Notes: generated by a model from the letters alone, not told the origin. 7,640 bases of DNA from an uncultured Collinsella sp. (GCA_900549085.1 URMO01000086.1:1-7640); one strand, 5' to 3'. Shown: positions 1 through 6,252, counted from the first letter of the stretch. A program made the numbers and translations.

Positions 1-9
1 TAAGAGGAT

Positions 10-1089
10 TTGAAATCTTATAACATGGAGTATTTTCAAAGACACGAATTTGATTTGCTTGTTCCTGACTTACCAAACTTCCCCGATCATCGCTGTGCCA
101 TTGCACGCGTGCTCGAGGAGCTCGAGAAGACCGACTTTACGATCGATGGCATTGGACATCGTATCGTTCAGGGCGGCTGGCACTTCGATGATTCCGCAGT
201 TGTCGACGACGAGGTCATGGCTAAGATTCTCGAGGTGGCCCCGCTCGCCCCGCTGCACAATTACGGCGAGGCCGCAGCAATCGAGTATTGCCGCGAGAAG
301 TATCCGGAGCTGCCCAACGTGGCCGTCTTCGATACCTCGTTCCACATGACCATGCCCGAGGTCGCCTACACCTACGCGCTGCCCAAGGACGTGTGCGATA
401 AGTACCACGTGCGCAAGTACGGTGCCCACGGCACGAGCCACCGCTATGAGTGGATGATGGCCAAGGAGATCCTGGGCTCGTGCTGCCACCGTCTGCTTTC
501 GTGCCATCTGGGCAATGGCGCTTCGCTCGCCGCCATCGAGGACGGCGTGTGCCGCGACACCACGATGGGTCTCACACCGCTCGACGGCCTGATGATGGGA
601 ACCCGCTGCGGCTCCATCGACCCGGCTACCGTGTGCTACCTGCAGCGCGAGGGCGGCTACAGCTACCAGGAAGTCGATGACATGATGAACAAGCAGTCTG
701 GTCTGCTTGCCATCTCGGGTATCTCCAACGACGCCCGTGACATCCGCACGCGCGCTTCCGAGGGTGATGAGCGCTGCCTGCTCGCCTTCGATATGTTCGC
801 CTACAAGGCCATGCAGCAGGCCGGTTCCATGATTGCTTCCATGGCGGGCGTGGACACCATTACCTTTACCGCCGGCATCGGCGAGAACGACTGGTCGATC
901 CGCAAGGCCTTCTGCGACTGTTTCGAGTGGCTGGGCGTACGCATCGACAACAACAAGAACCGCGAGGCCGTGGGCAACGGCCCGCAGGTCATCAGTGCCG
1001 CCGGTTCCGCCGTCACGGTCATGGTCATCCCCACCGACGAGGAATACATGATCGCCCACGACGTCGAACGCTTAACCAAGAACAACTAG
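10..1089 (+). CDS. ackA: Acetate kinase, N-terminally truncated in this window
   Basis: Acetate kinase interconverts acetyl phosphate plus ADP with acetate plus ATP in the cytoplasm, the last step of fermentative acetate production. The 359 residues match the family from its second segment onward. Visible motifs are GHRIVQGG (Arg51), APLHN (His83), FDTSFH (Asp108), YGAHGTSH (His140), HLGNGAS, MGTRCGSIDP (Arg199), FTAGIGEN and PTDEE near the C-terminus. Arg51, His83, Asp108 and His140 each fall 40 residues short of Methanosarcina Arg91, His123, Asp148 and His180, so about 40 N-terminal residues are missing. These include the Asn-x-Gly-Ser-Ser-Ser phosphate-binding segment. An in-frame TAA lies at 1-3, and the other + frames stop at 11-13 and 21-23. 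TTG at 10 has AGAGGA only one base upstream, and ATG at 25 has no well-placed Shine-Dalgarno. The rest is intact, so this is a recent truncation, a frameshift, or a sequence-edge artefact. Confidence 0.88.
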   Translation: MKSYNMEYFQRHEFDLLVPDLPNFPDHRCAIARVLEELEKTDFTIDGIGHRIVQGGWHFDDSAVVDDEVMAKILEVAPLAPLHNYGEAAAIEYCREKYPELPNVAVFDTSFHMTMPEVAYTYALPKDVCDKYHVRKYGAHGTSHRYEWMMAKEILGSCCHRLLSCHLGNGASLAAIEDGVCRDTTMGLTPLDGLMMGTRCGSIDPATVCYLQREGGYSYQEVDDMMNKQSGLLAISGISNDARDIRTRASEGDERCLLAFDMFAYKAMQQAGSMIASMAGVDTITFTAGIGENDWSIRKAFCDCFEWLGVRIDNNKNREAVGNGPQVISAAGSAVTVMVIPTDEEYMIAHDVERLTKNN

Positions 1090-1110
1090 CGCACCCGTTT
1101 GTATGTAAAC

Positions 1111-1146
1111 GAAAGGCCTCCAGAGCAACAGCTCCGGAGGCCTTTT
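1111..1146 (+). terminator. Intrinsic terminator after acetate kinase
   Basis: A 10-bp stem pairs 1112-1121 (AAAGGCCTCC) with 1136-1145 (GGAGGCCTTT). An inner GAGC/GCTC stem (1123-1126 with 1131-1134) closes an AACA loop. The stem begins 22 bases after the acetate kinase stop and ends in TTTT on the + strand. The A-run on the left arm also gives it some terminator character on the - strand. Confidence 0.85.
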
Positions 1147-1147
1147 C

Positions 1148-1295
1148 ACTAGCATACGGAAATTCCAGTCCCAAAGTGACCATCGCCAGCAACGCCTACG
1201 CTCCCAGCAACGGTGCCCGACCACTCAAATCCTCAGCCCCAATTCGTAGCCAAGCCGCCGTCCACCCCAGATACCCTGACTGTCACGTTGCGGCA
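1148..1295. other. Non-coding spacer between convergent ackA and pta
   Basis: About 150 bases with no credible gene. Open frames here are extensions of shadow frames from acetate kinase and lack ribosome-binding sites. The + strand is rich in C and poor in G compared with the flanking genes. The only repetition seen is two copies of CCAGCAACG about 20 bases apart. I see no promoter or RNA gene. Confidence 0.5.
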
Positions 1296-1422
1296 GGGAC
1301 CCTACAGGGTAAAGCTCTGAAAACTTTCCGCAGGACGCATGAAACCCCCGCCGCACGAAGTGCGCAGCGGGGGTTTCATGCATGTCCGAGGACGTTTTCA
1401 GAGCTTTACCCTGTAGGGTCCC
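1296..1422. repeat. 127-base nested palindrome with 29-base perfect arms
   Basis: The outer arms 1296-1324 and 1394-1422 are exact reverse complements over 29 bases. Each starts or ends in GGGACC and carries an internal ACCCT-AC-AGGGT mini-dyad. Inside them lies a second perfect stem (1337-1351 with 1367-1381), continued by CGCAC/GTGCG around a GAA loop, with a two-base CA bulge on one side. All stems share an axis near 1358-1359. The right arm ends 15 bases beyond the pta stop codon. It could be a bidirectional terminator, a dispersed palindromic repeat, or a small non-autonomous mobile element. The sequence alone does not decide. Confidence 0.8.
1337..1381. terminator. Inner GC-rich hairpin, likely pta terminator
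   Basis: A 15-bp perfect stem (1337-1351 with 1367-1381) is built around CCCCC/GGGGG flanked by AAA/TTT, with a smaller inner stem (1352-1356 with 1360-1364). The short TTT falls inside the stem, so the terminator signal is similar on both strands. It lies about 57 bases past the pta stop on the - strand and would end pta transcription. On the + strand it would act as a second stop for acetate kinase read-through. Confidence 0.6.
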
Positions 1423-1437
1423 GAGGGGATACGTCCG

Positions 1438-2418
1438 CTACTCAGCCATCTGAGCCTGGACGGCGGTGATGGCCACGACACCCACGATGTCGTCGGCAGA
1501 GCAGCCGCGCGACAGGTCGTTGACCGGCTTGGCGATGCCCTGCAGGATGGGGCCGTAGGCGTCAGCGCCGGCGAAGCGCTGGACCAGCTTGTAGCCGATG
1601 TTGCCAGCCTCGAGGTCGGGGAACACGAGCACGTTGGCCTTGCCGGCAACGGAGGAACCGGGAGCCTTGAGCTGGGCGACGGTGGGGACGATGGCGGCGT
1701 CGAGCTGCAGGTCGCCATCGATGGCGAGCTCGGGAGCCTTCTCCTTGCAGAACTTCACGGCCTCCTGGACCTTCTTGGCGACCTCGCCGCCGGCGGAGCC
1801 CATGGTGGAGTAGGAGAGCATGGCCACGTGCGGCTCAACGTTGCCCATGAAGGTGGACCAGGAGTGAGCGGAGGCGATGGCGATCTCGGAGAGCTCGTCG
1901 GAGGACGGGTTGATGTTGAGGCCGCAGTCGGCGAAGATCAGCGTTCCGTCGGTGCCGAACTGCGGAGTGTCGGTGCACATCACGAAGAAGGCCGAGACCA
2001 GCTTGGTGCCCGGGGCGGTCTTGAGGATCTGCAGCGCGGGGCGCAGGGTGTCGGCGGTGGAGTGGCAGGCACCGGAGACCAGGCCGTCGGCGTCGCCCAT
2101 CTTGACCATCATGGTGCCAAAGTAGGTAGCATCCATCACCTGGGCGCGAGCCTGCTCGATGGTGACGCCCTTCTTGGCGCGGAGCTCGGCAAACTTCTGC
2201 GCGTACTCCTCGTGCTTCTCGGCATTGCGCGGATCGATGACGGTAGCGCCGGGAACGTCGATCTCGTCGGGGTTGCCCAGGATGACGATCTTTGCCAGGC
2301 CCTCCTCGATGATCTTGGTGGCTGCGACGATGGTGCGCGGATCCTCGCCCTCGGGCAGGACGATCGTCTTAAGGTCGGCCTTGGCGGCAGACTTCATACG
2401 GTTTAGGAAATCGCTCAT
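1438..2418 (-). CDS. pta: Phosphate acetyltransferase (phosphotransacetylase)
   Basis: This enzyme transfers the acetyl group of acetyl-CoA to phosphate, giving acetyl phosphate for acetate kinase, in the cytoplasm. At 326 residues it is the short single-domain form (about 320-335), without the N-terminal regulatory domain of the long enterobacterial type. Visible features are LPEGEDPR near residues 21-28, KMGDADGLVSGA at 106-117, TLRPALQ at 124-130, FADCGLNINP at 162-171, LSYSTMGSAGG at 201-211, and the C-terminal DLSRGCSADD. In the last, Ser303, Arg304 and Asp310 keep the spacing of the catalytic Ser309, Arg310 and Asp316 of the Methanosarcina enzyme. The ATG is preceded by TAAGGAG four bases upstream. 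The gene is convergent with acetate kinase instead of co-transcribed with it. A hairpin lies in its probable leader. Confidence 0.96.
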   Translation of the reverse strand: MSDFLNRMKSAAKADLKTIVLPEGEDPRTIVAATKIIEEGLAKIVILGNPDEIDVPGATVIDPRNAEKHEEYAQKFAELRAKKGVTIEQARAQVMDATYFGTMMVKMGDADGLVSGACHSTADTLRPALQILKTAPGTKLVSAFFVMCTDTPQFGTDGTLIFADCGLNINPSSDELSEIAIASAHSWSTFMGNVEPHVAMLSYSTMGSAGGEVAKKVQEAVKFCKEKAPELAIDGDLQLDAAIVPTVAQLKAPGSSVAGKANVLVFPDLEAGNIGYKLVQRFAGADAYGPILQGIAKPVNDLSRGCSADDIVGVVAITAVQAQMAE

Positions 2419-2470
2419 GTTACTCCTTACAAGCGTTTCGCTAAGCTCCAGGCGCCCGGCTGCTCACGAA

Positions 2471-2493
2471 TAAACCCGCTGCTAGCGGGTTTA
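2471..2493. promoter_or_regulatory. Terminator-like hairpin in the pta leader
   Basis: A perfect 10-bp stem (2471-2480 with 2484-2493; AAACCCGCT and its complement) has a 3-base loop. On the - strand it is followed by TTATTC, a weak U-tract, and lies about 52 bases ahead of the pta ATG. It stands between two divergent genes, so it is not a terminator for either gene's 3' end. It could be an attenuator in a long pta leader or a relic terminator of a lost gene. Short pta transcripts starting downstream of it are also possible. Confidence 0.5.
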
Positions 2494-2520
2494 CCTTTCA
2501 ATTATGTACGCCGCGGTGCT

Positions 2521-2578
2521 TGAGCTTTCCTTGTGTGGCAAGCTCATTATAGGACGCATTAGCGCTATAATCGCTCTG
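2521..2578. promoter_or_regulatory. Divergent promoter region for pta and glf
   Basis: A perfect TATAAT lies on the + strand at 2566-2571, pointing to glf. Another lies on the - strand at 2546-2551, pointing to pta, and the two are 14 bases apart. Neither has a recognisable -35 box at 16-18 bases, so strength or activator dependence is unclear. A 7-bp dyad (TGAGCTT at 2521-2527, AAGCTCA at 2540-2546) abuts the - strand box and is a candidate operator. The pta transcript would have a leader of about 120 bases and the glf transcript one of about 70. Confidence 0.5.
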
Positions 2579-2588
2579 ATAAATATGT

Positions 2589-2635
2589 CTCGAAGAATGT
2601 TCGAGAAAAGCCCAGCTAATGAGCCCGTGGCTTTT
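2589..2635 (+). promoter_or_regulatory. glf leader with two short hairpins
   Basis: Between the + strand TATAAT and the glf start, CTCGAA (2589-2594) pairs with TTCGAG (2600-2605). Then AAAAGCC (2606-2612) pairs with GGCTTTT (2629-2635) across a 16-base loop. The second stem ends in four Ts just before the AAGGAG ribosome-binding site (2639-2644). It may influence translation or be a weak attenuator. No known riboswitch class was recognised. Confidence 0.3.
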
Positions 2636-2649
2636 GACAAGGAGTATCG

Positions 2650-3852
2650 ATGCAGATTACCTCAGGCCTGCCTGAAGGCTTTAACGCCGGCGCATACGAC
2701 ATGATTGTTGTCGGTGCCGGATATGCCGGTGCCGTTTGTGCCCGCCGTCTCGCCGAGACTATCGGCTATCGCGTTGCCGTTCTGGAGCGCCGTAGCCACA
2801 TTGCGGGCAACGCCTACGACTGCGCTGATGAGGCCGGAATCCTGGTCCATGAGTATGGTCCGCACATCTACCATACCTTTAATGAGCGCGTCCACAATTT
2901 CCTGTCGCGCTTTACCAAGTGGACGGACTACCAGCACAAGGTGCTTGCCAACATCAACGGCACCCTTATGCCCGTGCCCTTTAACCACGCGAGCCTCAAG
3001 CTCGCCTTTGGCGATGAGCGCGGCGAGGAGCTGTATCAAAAGCTCGTGGAGACCTTTGGCAAGGACGTCAAGGTGCCCATCATGGAGCTGCGCAAGAAGA
3101 ACGACCCGGATCTTGCCGAGGTCGCCGATTACGTCTACGAGAACGTCTTTTTGCATTACACCATGAAGCAGTGGGGCCAGACGCCCGATCAGATCGATCC
3201 CTCGATCACCGGCCGCGTTCCCGTCTTTGTGGGCGACGATGACCGCTACTTCCCGCAGGCTCCCTTCCAGGGCATGCCGCAGGACGGCTATACCGCGCTG
3301 TTCGAGCACATGCTCGACCACGATTTGATTGATGTGTTCTGCGACGTGGACGCCCGCGACCTCTTCGAGATCGACGAAACCACCGTCAAGATCGACGGTA
3401 AGGTCTATGGCGGCGAGATCGTCTACACCGGTCCGCTCGACGAGCTGTTCAACCTCGACTTGGGCGCTCTGCCATACCGTACGCTCGACATGAAGTTCGA
3501 GACGCTCGATATGGACCAGTTCCAGCCCGTGGGCACCGTCAACTACACCACGAGCGAGGATTACACGCGTATCACCGAGTTCAAGAACATGACTGGCCAG
3601 GTCCTGCCCGGCAAGACCACCATCATGAAGGAGTACTCCAAGGCCTATACGCCCGGCTCGGGCGAGACGCCGTACTACGCCATTCTTGAGCCCGAGAACC
3701 GTGAGCTCTATGAGCGCTATCTTGAGCGCGTTCAGAACCTGACGAACTTCCACCCGGTGGGTCGCCTGGCCGAGTATCGTTACTACGATATGGATGCCGT
3801 GACCAACTCCGCCCTCGATCTTTCGGATGAGATTATCGCCTGCCATGCATAA
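2650..3852 (+). CDS. glf: UDP-galactopyranose mutase
   Basis: This FAD enzyme interconverts UDP-galactopyranose and UDP-galactofuranose, the donor for galactofuranose in surface glycans, in the cytoplasm. The 400 residues are typical of the bacterial family. The FAD Rossmann loop GAGYAG is at 22-27. GNAYD (53-57), EYGPHIYHT (68-76) and PVPFN (108-112) follow, then KQWG (173-176) and ITGRVPVF with Arg189, the probable mobile-loop arginine. RYFPQAPFQGMPQDGY (199-214), TRITEFK (306-312) and the flavin-contact motif GRLAEYRYYDMD (371-382) complete the set. AAGGAG at 2639-2644, five bases upstream, supports ATG at 2650. That start leaves about 16 residues before the usual start of the fold, and ATG at 2701 is an internal alternative. 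The gene overlaps the downstream glycosyltransferase gene by 8 bases, which suggests coupled translation. Confidence 0.96.
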   Translation: MQITSGLPEGFNAGAYDMIVVGAGYAGAVCARRLAETIGYRVAVLERRSHIAGNAYDCADEAGILVHEYGPHIYHTFNERVHNFLSRFTKWTDYQHKVLANINGTLMPVPFNHASLKLAFGDERGEELYQKLVETFGKDVKVPIMELRKKNDPDLAEVADYVYENVFLHYTMKQWGQTPDQIDPSITGRVPVFVGDDDRYFPQAPFQGMPQDGYTALFEHMLDHDLIDVFCDVDARDLFEIDETTVKIDGKVYGGEIVYTGPLDELFNLDLGALPYRTLDMKFETLDMDQFQPVGTVNYTTSEDYTRITEFKNMTGQVLPGKTTIMKEYSKAYTPGSGETPYYAILEPENRELYERYLERVQNLTNFHPVGRLAEYRYYDMDAVTNSALDLSDEIIACHA

Positions 3853-4876
3853 AGTCATATCATTCGGTATTCCCTCGTATAACGCCGCTAAGGACATGGA
3901 CCATTGCATCACCTCCATTCTGGAGGGGAGCAATTACGCCACCGATATCGAGATCATCATCGTCGATGATGGTTCCAAGGACGAGACGGCAGCAAAGGCC
4001 GACGAGTGGGAGACACGTTATCCCGGCATCATTCGCGCGGTGCATCAGGAGAACGGCGGCCACGGCATCGCCGTCCTTTCGGGCTTGCGCGAGGCACAGG
4101 GCACCTACTACAAGGTCGTCGACTCGGACGACTGGCTCGATGGCGCAGCCCTGTCGACCATGCTTTCGATCCTTCGCGGTTTTGAGGAGCGCGACCAGCG
4201 CGTCGACCTCTTTATCTCGAACTATGTGTACGAGAAGGTTTACGAGGGTACGCATACCGCTATTGGCTACAAGTTTGCCCTGCCGCGCAAAAAGATCTTT
4301 ACCTGGGACCAGATTGGCCATTTCCGTCTGGACCAGAATCTGCTCATGCACAGCCTGTGCTATCGCACGGATGTGCTGCGCGCGTCCAATCTGCCCATGC
4401 CGCCGCACACGTTCTATGTAGACAACATCTACGCCTACGTGCCGCTACCGCGTTGCAAGACCATGTACTACGCCGACATCGACCTCTATCGCTACTTTAT
4501 CGGTCGCGAGGGCCAAAGCGTCAACGAGGCCACGATGGTCAAGCGTCTGGACCAGCAGTTCCGCGTGACGCGCATCATGATGGAGTCGTTCCATCTGTAC
4601 AGCGATGTCGAGTCGTCGCGTCTGCGCTCCTACATGATGGGCTATTTCACCATGATGATGGCAATCTGCTCGGTGCTTACTAAGCTTTCCGACGAGGATT
4701 GTGCCGATGAGCGCCTGAAGACGTTGTGGACTGATCTGAAAGCCTATGACGAGCGTATGTATCGTCGTGCACGCTACGGTGTGGTCGGCTTCTTCACCAA
4801 CCTGCGCGGCCGTGCCGGAGATAAAACCACACTCGGCCTATACCGTCTTGCCTCGAAGATCTTCAAATTCAACTAG
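3845..4876 (+). CDS. Family 2 glycosyltransferase
   Basis: A GT-A-fold sugar transferase of 343 residues that probably works at the inner membrane face on a lipid-linked glycan. It opens directly with the first strand of the fold (HKVISFGIPSYNAA). IIIVDDGS (37-44) binds the nucleotide, HQENGGHG lies at 67-74, and DSDD (93-96) is the metal-binding DXD motif. FYVDNIY (190-196) and FIGREGQSVN (218-227) are typical acceptor-side motifs. No confident membrane span is seen; residues 264-280 (MGYFTMMMAICSVLTK region) are hydrophobic but short. ATG at 3845 sits in the end of glf (ATGCATAA), which favours it over the in-frame ATG at 3827, though neither has a strong Shine-Dalgarno. Its position after glf suggests a galactofuranosyltransferase or a partner in the same glycan. 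Donor and acceptor cannot be read from sequence. Confidence 0.92.
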   Translation: MHKVISFGIPSYNAAKDMDHCITSILEGSNYATDIEIIIVDDGSKDETAAKADEWETRYPGIIRAVHQENGGHGIAVLSGLREAQGTYYKVVDSDDWLDGAALSTMLSILRGFEERDQRVDLFISNYVYEKVYEGTHTAIGYKFALPRKKIFTWDQIGHFRLDQNLLMHSLCYRTDVLRASNLPMPPHTFYVDNIYAYVPLPRCKTMYYADIDLYRYFIGREGQSVNEATMVKRLDQQFRVTRIMMESFHLYSDVESSRLRSYMMGYFTMMMAICSVLTKLSDEDCADERLKTLWTDLKAYDERMYRRARYGVVGFFTNLRGRAGDKTTLGLYRLASKIFKFN

Positions 4877-4908
4877 CTGCTGAATAATCGCTGCTGATGG
4901 GTTGACTG

Positions 4909-5018
4909 GGCCCCTTGGCCTTTAGTTTGCTACTGCGGACAGTCCTGCTCGCACGGAAAGCACATTAAGTGCTTTCCGGCTCGTGCGGAACTTGTATCAA
5001 ACTAAAGGCCAAGGGGCC
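4909..5018. terminator. Nested palindrome, terminator of the glf operon
   Basis: Arms 4909-4929 and 4998-5018 are exact complements over 21 bases, beginning GGCCCCTTGG on the left. Inside, GGAAAGCAC (4955-4963) pairs with GTGCTTTCC (4969-4977) around ATTAA. GCAC (4951-4954) can pair with GTGC (4983-4986) across a 5-base bulge. The right arm alone can also fold: AAAGGCC (5004-5010) pairs with GGCCTTT (5015-5021), a compact terminator-like hairpin. The structure starts 32 bases after the glycosyltransferase stop and can act in either direction. Confidence 0.7.
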
Positions 5019-5022
5019 TTTG

Positions 5023-5109
5023 CTATAAGAACCGATTGTCAGGCTGCCTGAATTTGAAGATCTTAGACGCGCGGTACACAGGGGCCTGGGCTGAAAAAAT
5101 TTTAGTCGG
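5023..5109 (-). pseudogene. Probable inverted remnant of a glycosyltransferase 3' end
   Basis: Read on the - strand, 5049-5076 encodes YRASKIFKF followed by Arg. The annotated glycosyltransferase ends YRLASKIFKFN. Sixteen bases are identical in inverted orientation (4856-4871 and 5049-5064), and the flanking TAC-CGN codons align once one codon is removed. Beyond the stop the two copies keep weak similarity (CTGAATAATCG against CTGACAATCG) and then share the 21-base palindrome arms. This fits an inverted duplication of gene end plus terminator, or a decayed convergent paralogue. The upstream part of the frame (to 5109) shows no clear match. The remnant has no start or ribosome-binding site and is not expected to be translated. 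Confidence 0.45.
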
Positions 5110-5162
5110 TAGTCGGTCGGAGGCGGGCGGGCGTTACGTTTGTCGCGAGTTCCGCATACAAA

Positions 5163-5185
5163 GAAGGCCACTTAACGTGGCCTTC
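5163..5185 (-). terminator. Intrinsic terminator of the DJ-1/maf/P1 hydrolase genes
   Basis: GAAGGCCAC (5163-5171) pairs perfectly with GTGGCCTTC (5177-5185) around a TTAAC loop. On the - strand the hairpin is followed by TTTGT, and it lies about 65 bases past the stop of the P1-family hydrolase. The + strand side has only GTCTT, so the main direction is leftward. Confidence 0.75.
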
Positions 5186-5250
5186 GTCTTGCATAGGACT
5201 GTAGAGCAGCAAACATATCCAAGTCCCACCGGGCAACCGGACGAGCTGGT

Positions 5251-6252
5251 TTACTTTGCGGCGCCGGGGATGCCGTGGGAGGTTTTGGCGCTTTTGGCTC
5301 CGTTTACGATGGCGGTCTGTAGGGTCCTTACGGCGAGCATGCCCAGCAGGTCTAGGGGAACGGCGGCGCTAGCCTGGGCGCCCAACTTGCCGCTGGCGAG
5401 GGTGTAGATGGTGTCGCCGTCGTTGGTGGTGTGCGTGGGGCGGATGGCGTGCGCATAGGCGTCTGCGGCCATTTGGGACACCTTGGTGACCTGGGCCTTA
5501 GTGAGCTCCACATTGGTGACGATGCAGCTGATGGTGGTGTTGGTGCGGTCGAGCGGCATCTGCATAGATCCGGCGGCGGCAAAGGCGGCGAGCTCCATGT
5601 CGACGATCTGGTCGCTATCGGTCGCGGCGCGCATACCGGCGACCCACTCGCCGGTGAAGGGGTCGACAACGTTGCCGCAGGCGTTGACTGAGACCACGGC
5701 GCCCACCTTGATGGGGCCGAGCGCCACGGCGGCAGCTCCGAGGCCGGCCTTCATGCAGGTGGCAGGTCCCATGAGTTTGCCTACGGTGGCGCCGGTGCCG
5801 GCACCCACATTGCCCTGCTCGAGCGAGGCAGGGGTGTGGTCGAGCGCCTCGCGCACGGCGGCGATACCGGCCTCAATGTCGGGGCGCACGGTGGGGTCGC
5901 CAAAGGCGAGGTCGAAGATGCAGCTGGAGCACACGATAGGCACCTGCGTGGGACCGACGGGCAAGCCGATGCCGCGGCTCTCAAGCTCGCGGGCGACGCC
6001 GCTTGCGGCTTCGAGACCAAAGGCCGATCCGCCCGAAAGGCAGACGGCGTGGACCTTATCGACGGTGTTTTCGGGGCGCAGCAGGTCGGTCTCGCGCGAA
6101 GCGGGAGCGCCACCGCGTACGTCAACGCCACCGGTGGCACCCTCGGGCGCCACGATTACGGTGCAGCCGGTGCCAGCCTCCTCGTCCGTATAGTTGCCAA
6201 AGCAAAAGCCATCGACGTTGCAGACATCGATGGCTTCGAGCAGTGTGTCCAT
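5251..6252 (-). CDS. P1-family (DmpA/NylC-like) self-processing hydrolase
   Basis: A 333-residue member of the P1 (S58) N-terminal-nucleophile hydrolases. The family includes the aminopeptidase DmpA, beta-peptidyl aminopeptidases and the nylon-oligomer hydrolase NylC. Members are made as one chain that cuts itself once, exposing a Ser or Thr nucleophile. Here DRTNTTISC places the likely cut between Asn238 and Thr239, as at Asn/Thr in NylC, giving chains of about 238 and 95 residues. Other family marks are HAVCLSGGSAFGLEAASGV (68-86), GNVGAGTGATVGK (147-159), VNACGNVVDP (189-198), TNVELTKAQ (246-254) and DGDTIYTLASG (278-288). There is no signal peptide, so it is probably cytoplasmic. ATG at 6250-6252 has AGGAG five bases upstream. 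A longer frame to 6537 runs into maf and was rejected. The physiological substrate is unknown, and small peptides or amides are likely. Confidence 0.9.
   Translation of the reverse strand: MDTLLEAIDVCNVDGFCFGNYTDEEAGTGCTVIVAPEGATGGVDVRGGAPASRETDLLRPENTVDKVHAVCLSGGSAFGLEAASGVARELESRGIGLPVGPTQVPIVCSSCIFDLAFGDPTVRPDIEAGIAAVREALDHTPASLEQGNVGAGTGATVGKLMGPATCMKAGLGAAAVALGPIKVGAVVSVNACGNVVDPFTGEWVAGMRAATDSDQIVDMELAAFAAAGSMQMPLDRTNTTISCIVTNVELTKAQVTKVSQMAADAYAHAIRPTHTTNDGDTIYTLASGKLGAQASAAVPLDLLGMLAVRTLQTAIVNGAKSAKTSHGIPGAAK

Larger units (their letters stand above)
4877..5162. other. Gene-free spacer after the glycosyltransferase
   Basis: This stretch contains the large palindrome 4909-5018 and a probable inverted remnant of the glycosyltransferase 3' end at 5023-5064 and beyond. 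It also has a short GTCGGT-rich run near 5104-5120. No open frame here has a ribosome-binding site and a family signature. The - strand frame at 4965-5171 is judged spurious. Confidence 0.6.

Noticed and set aside
1296..1422. CRISPR-like repeat, because an arm begins GTTTTCAGAGC
   Set aside because: There are only two copies, in inverted orientation, with no spacer series and no cas gene.
927..1469. 180-codon + strand frame running from acetate kinase into the spacer
   Set aside because: Half lies out of frame in acetate kinase, it crosses the terminator and the palindrome, and it has no ribosome-binding site.
2634..2639. Perfect TTGACA as a -35 box
   Set aside because: It overlaps the glf ribosome-binding site, and a promoter here would start inside the gene.
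2662..3933. 423-codon open frame on the - strand opposite glf
   Set aside because: Its protein is low-complexity and matches no family, while glf on the + strand has complete motifs. Long antisense frames are common in GC-rich codon-biased genes.
5104..5120. Short GTCGGT tandem run
   Set aside because: Only two to three imperfect units in a GC-rich spacer, too little for a meaningful tandem repeat.
4965..5171. 68-codon - strand open frame starting MAFFVCGTRDK
   Set aside because: It begins within the 5163-5185 terminator hairpin and runs into the palindrome, with no Shine-Dalgarno or family signature. A different frame of this region carries the glycosyltransferase-like remnant.
5317..5327. 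CTGTAGGGTCC identical to part of the 1394-1422 palindrome arm
   Set aside because: It lies inside the P1 hydrolase coding sequence in a conserved frame. An 11-base match is most likely chance.
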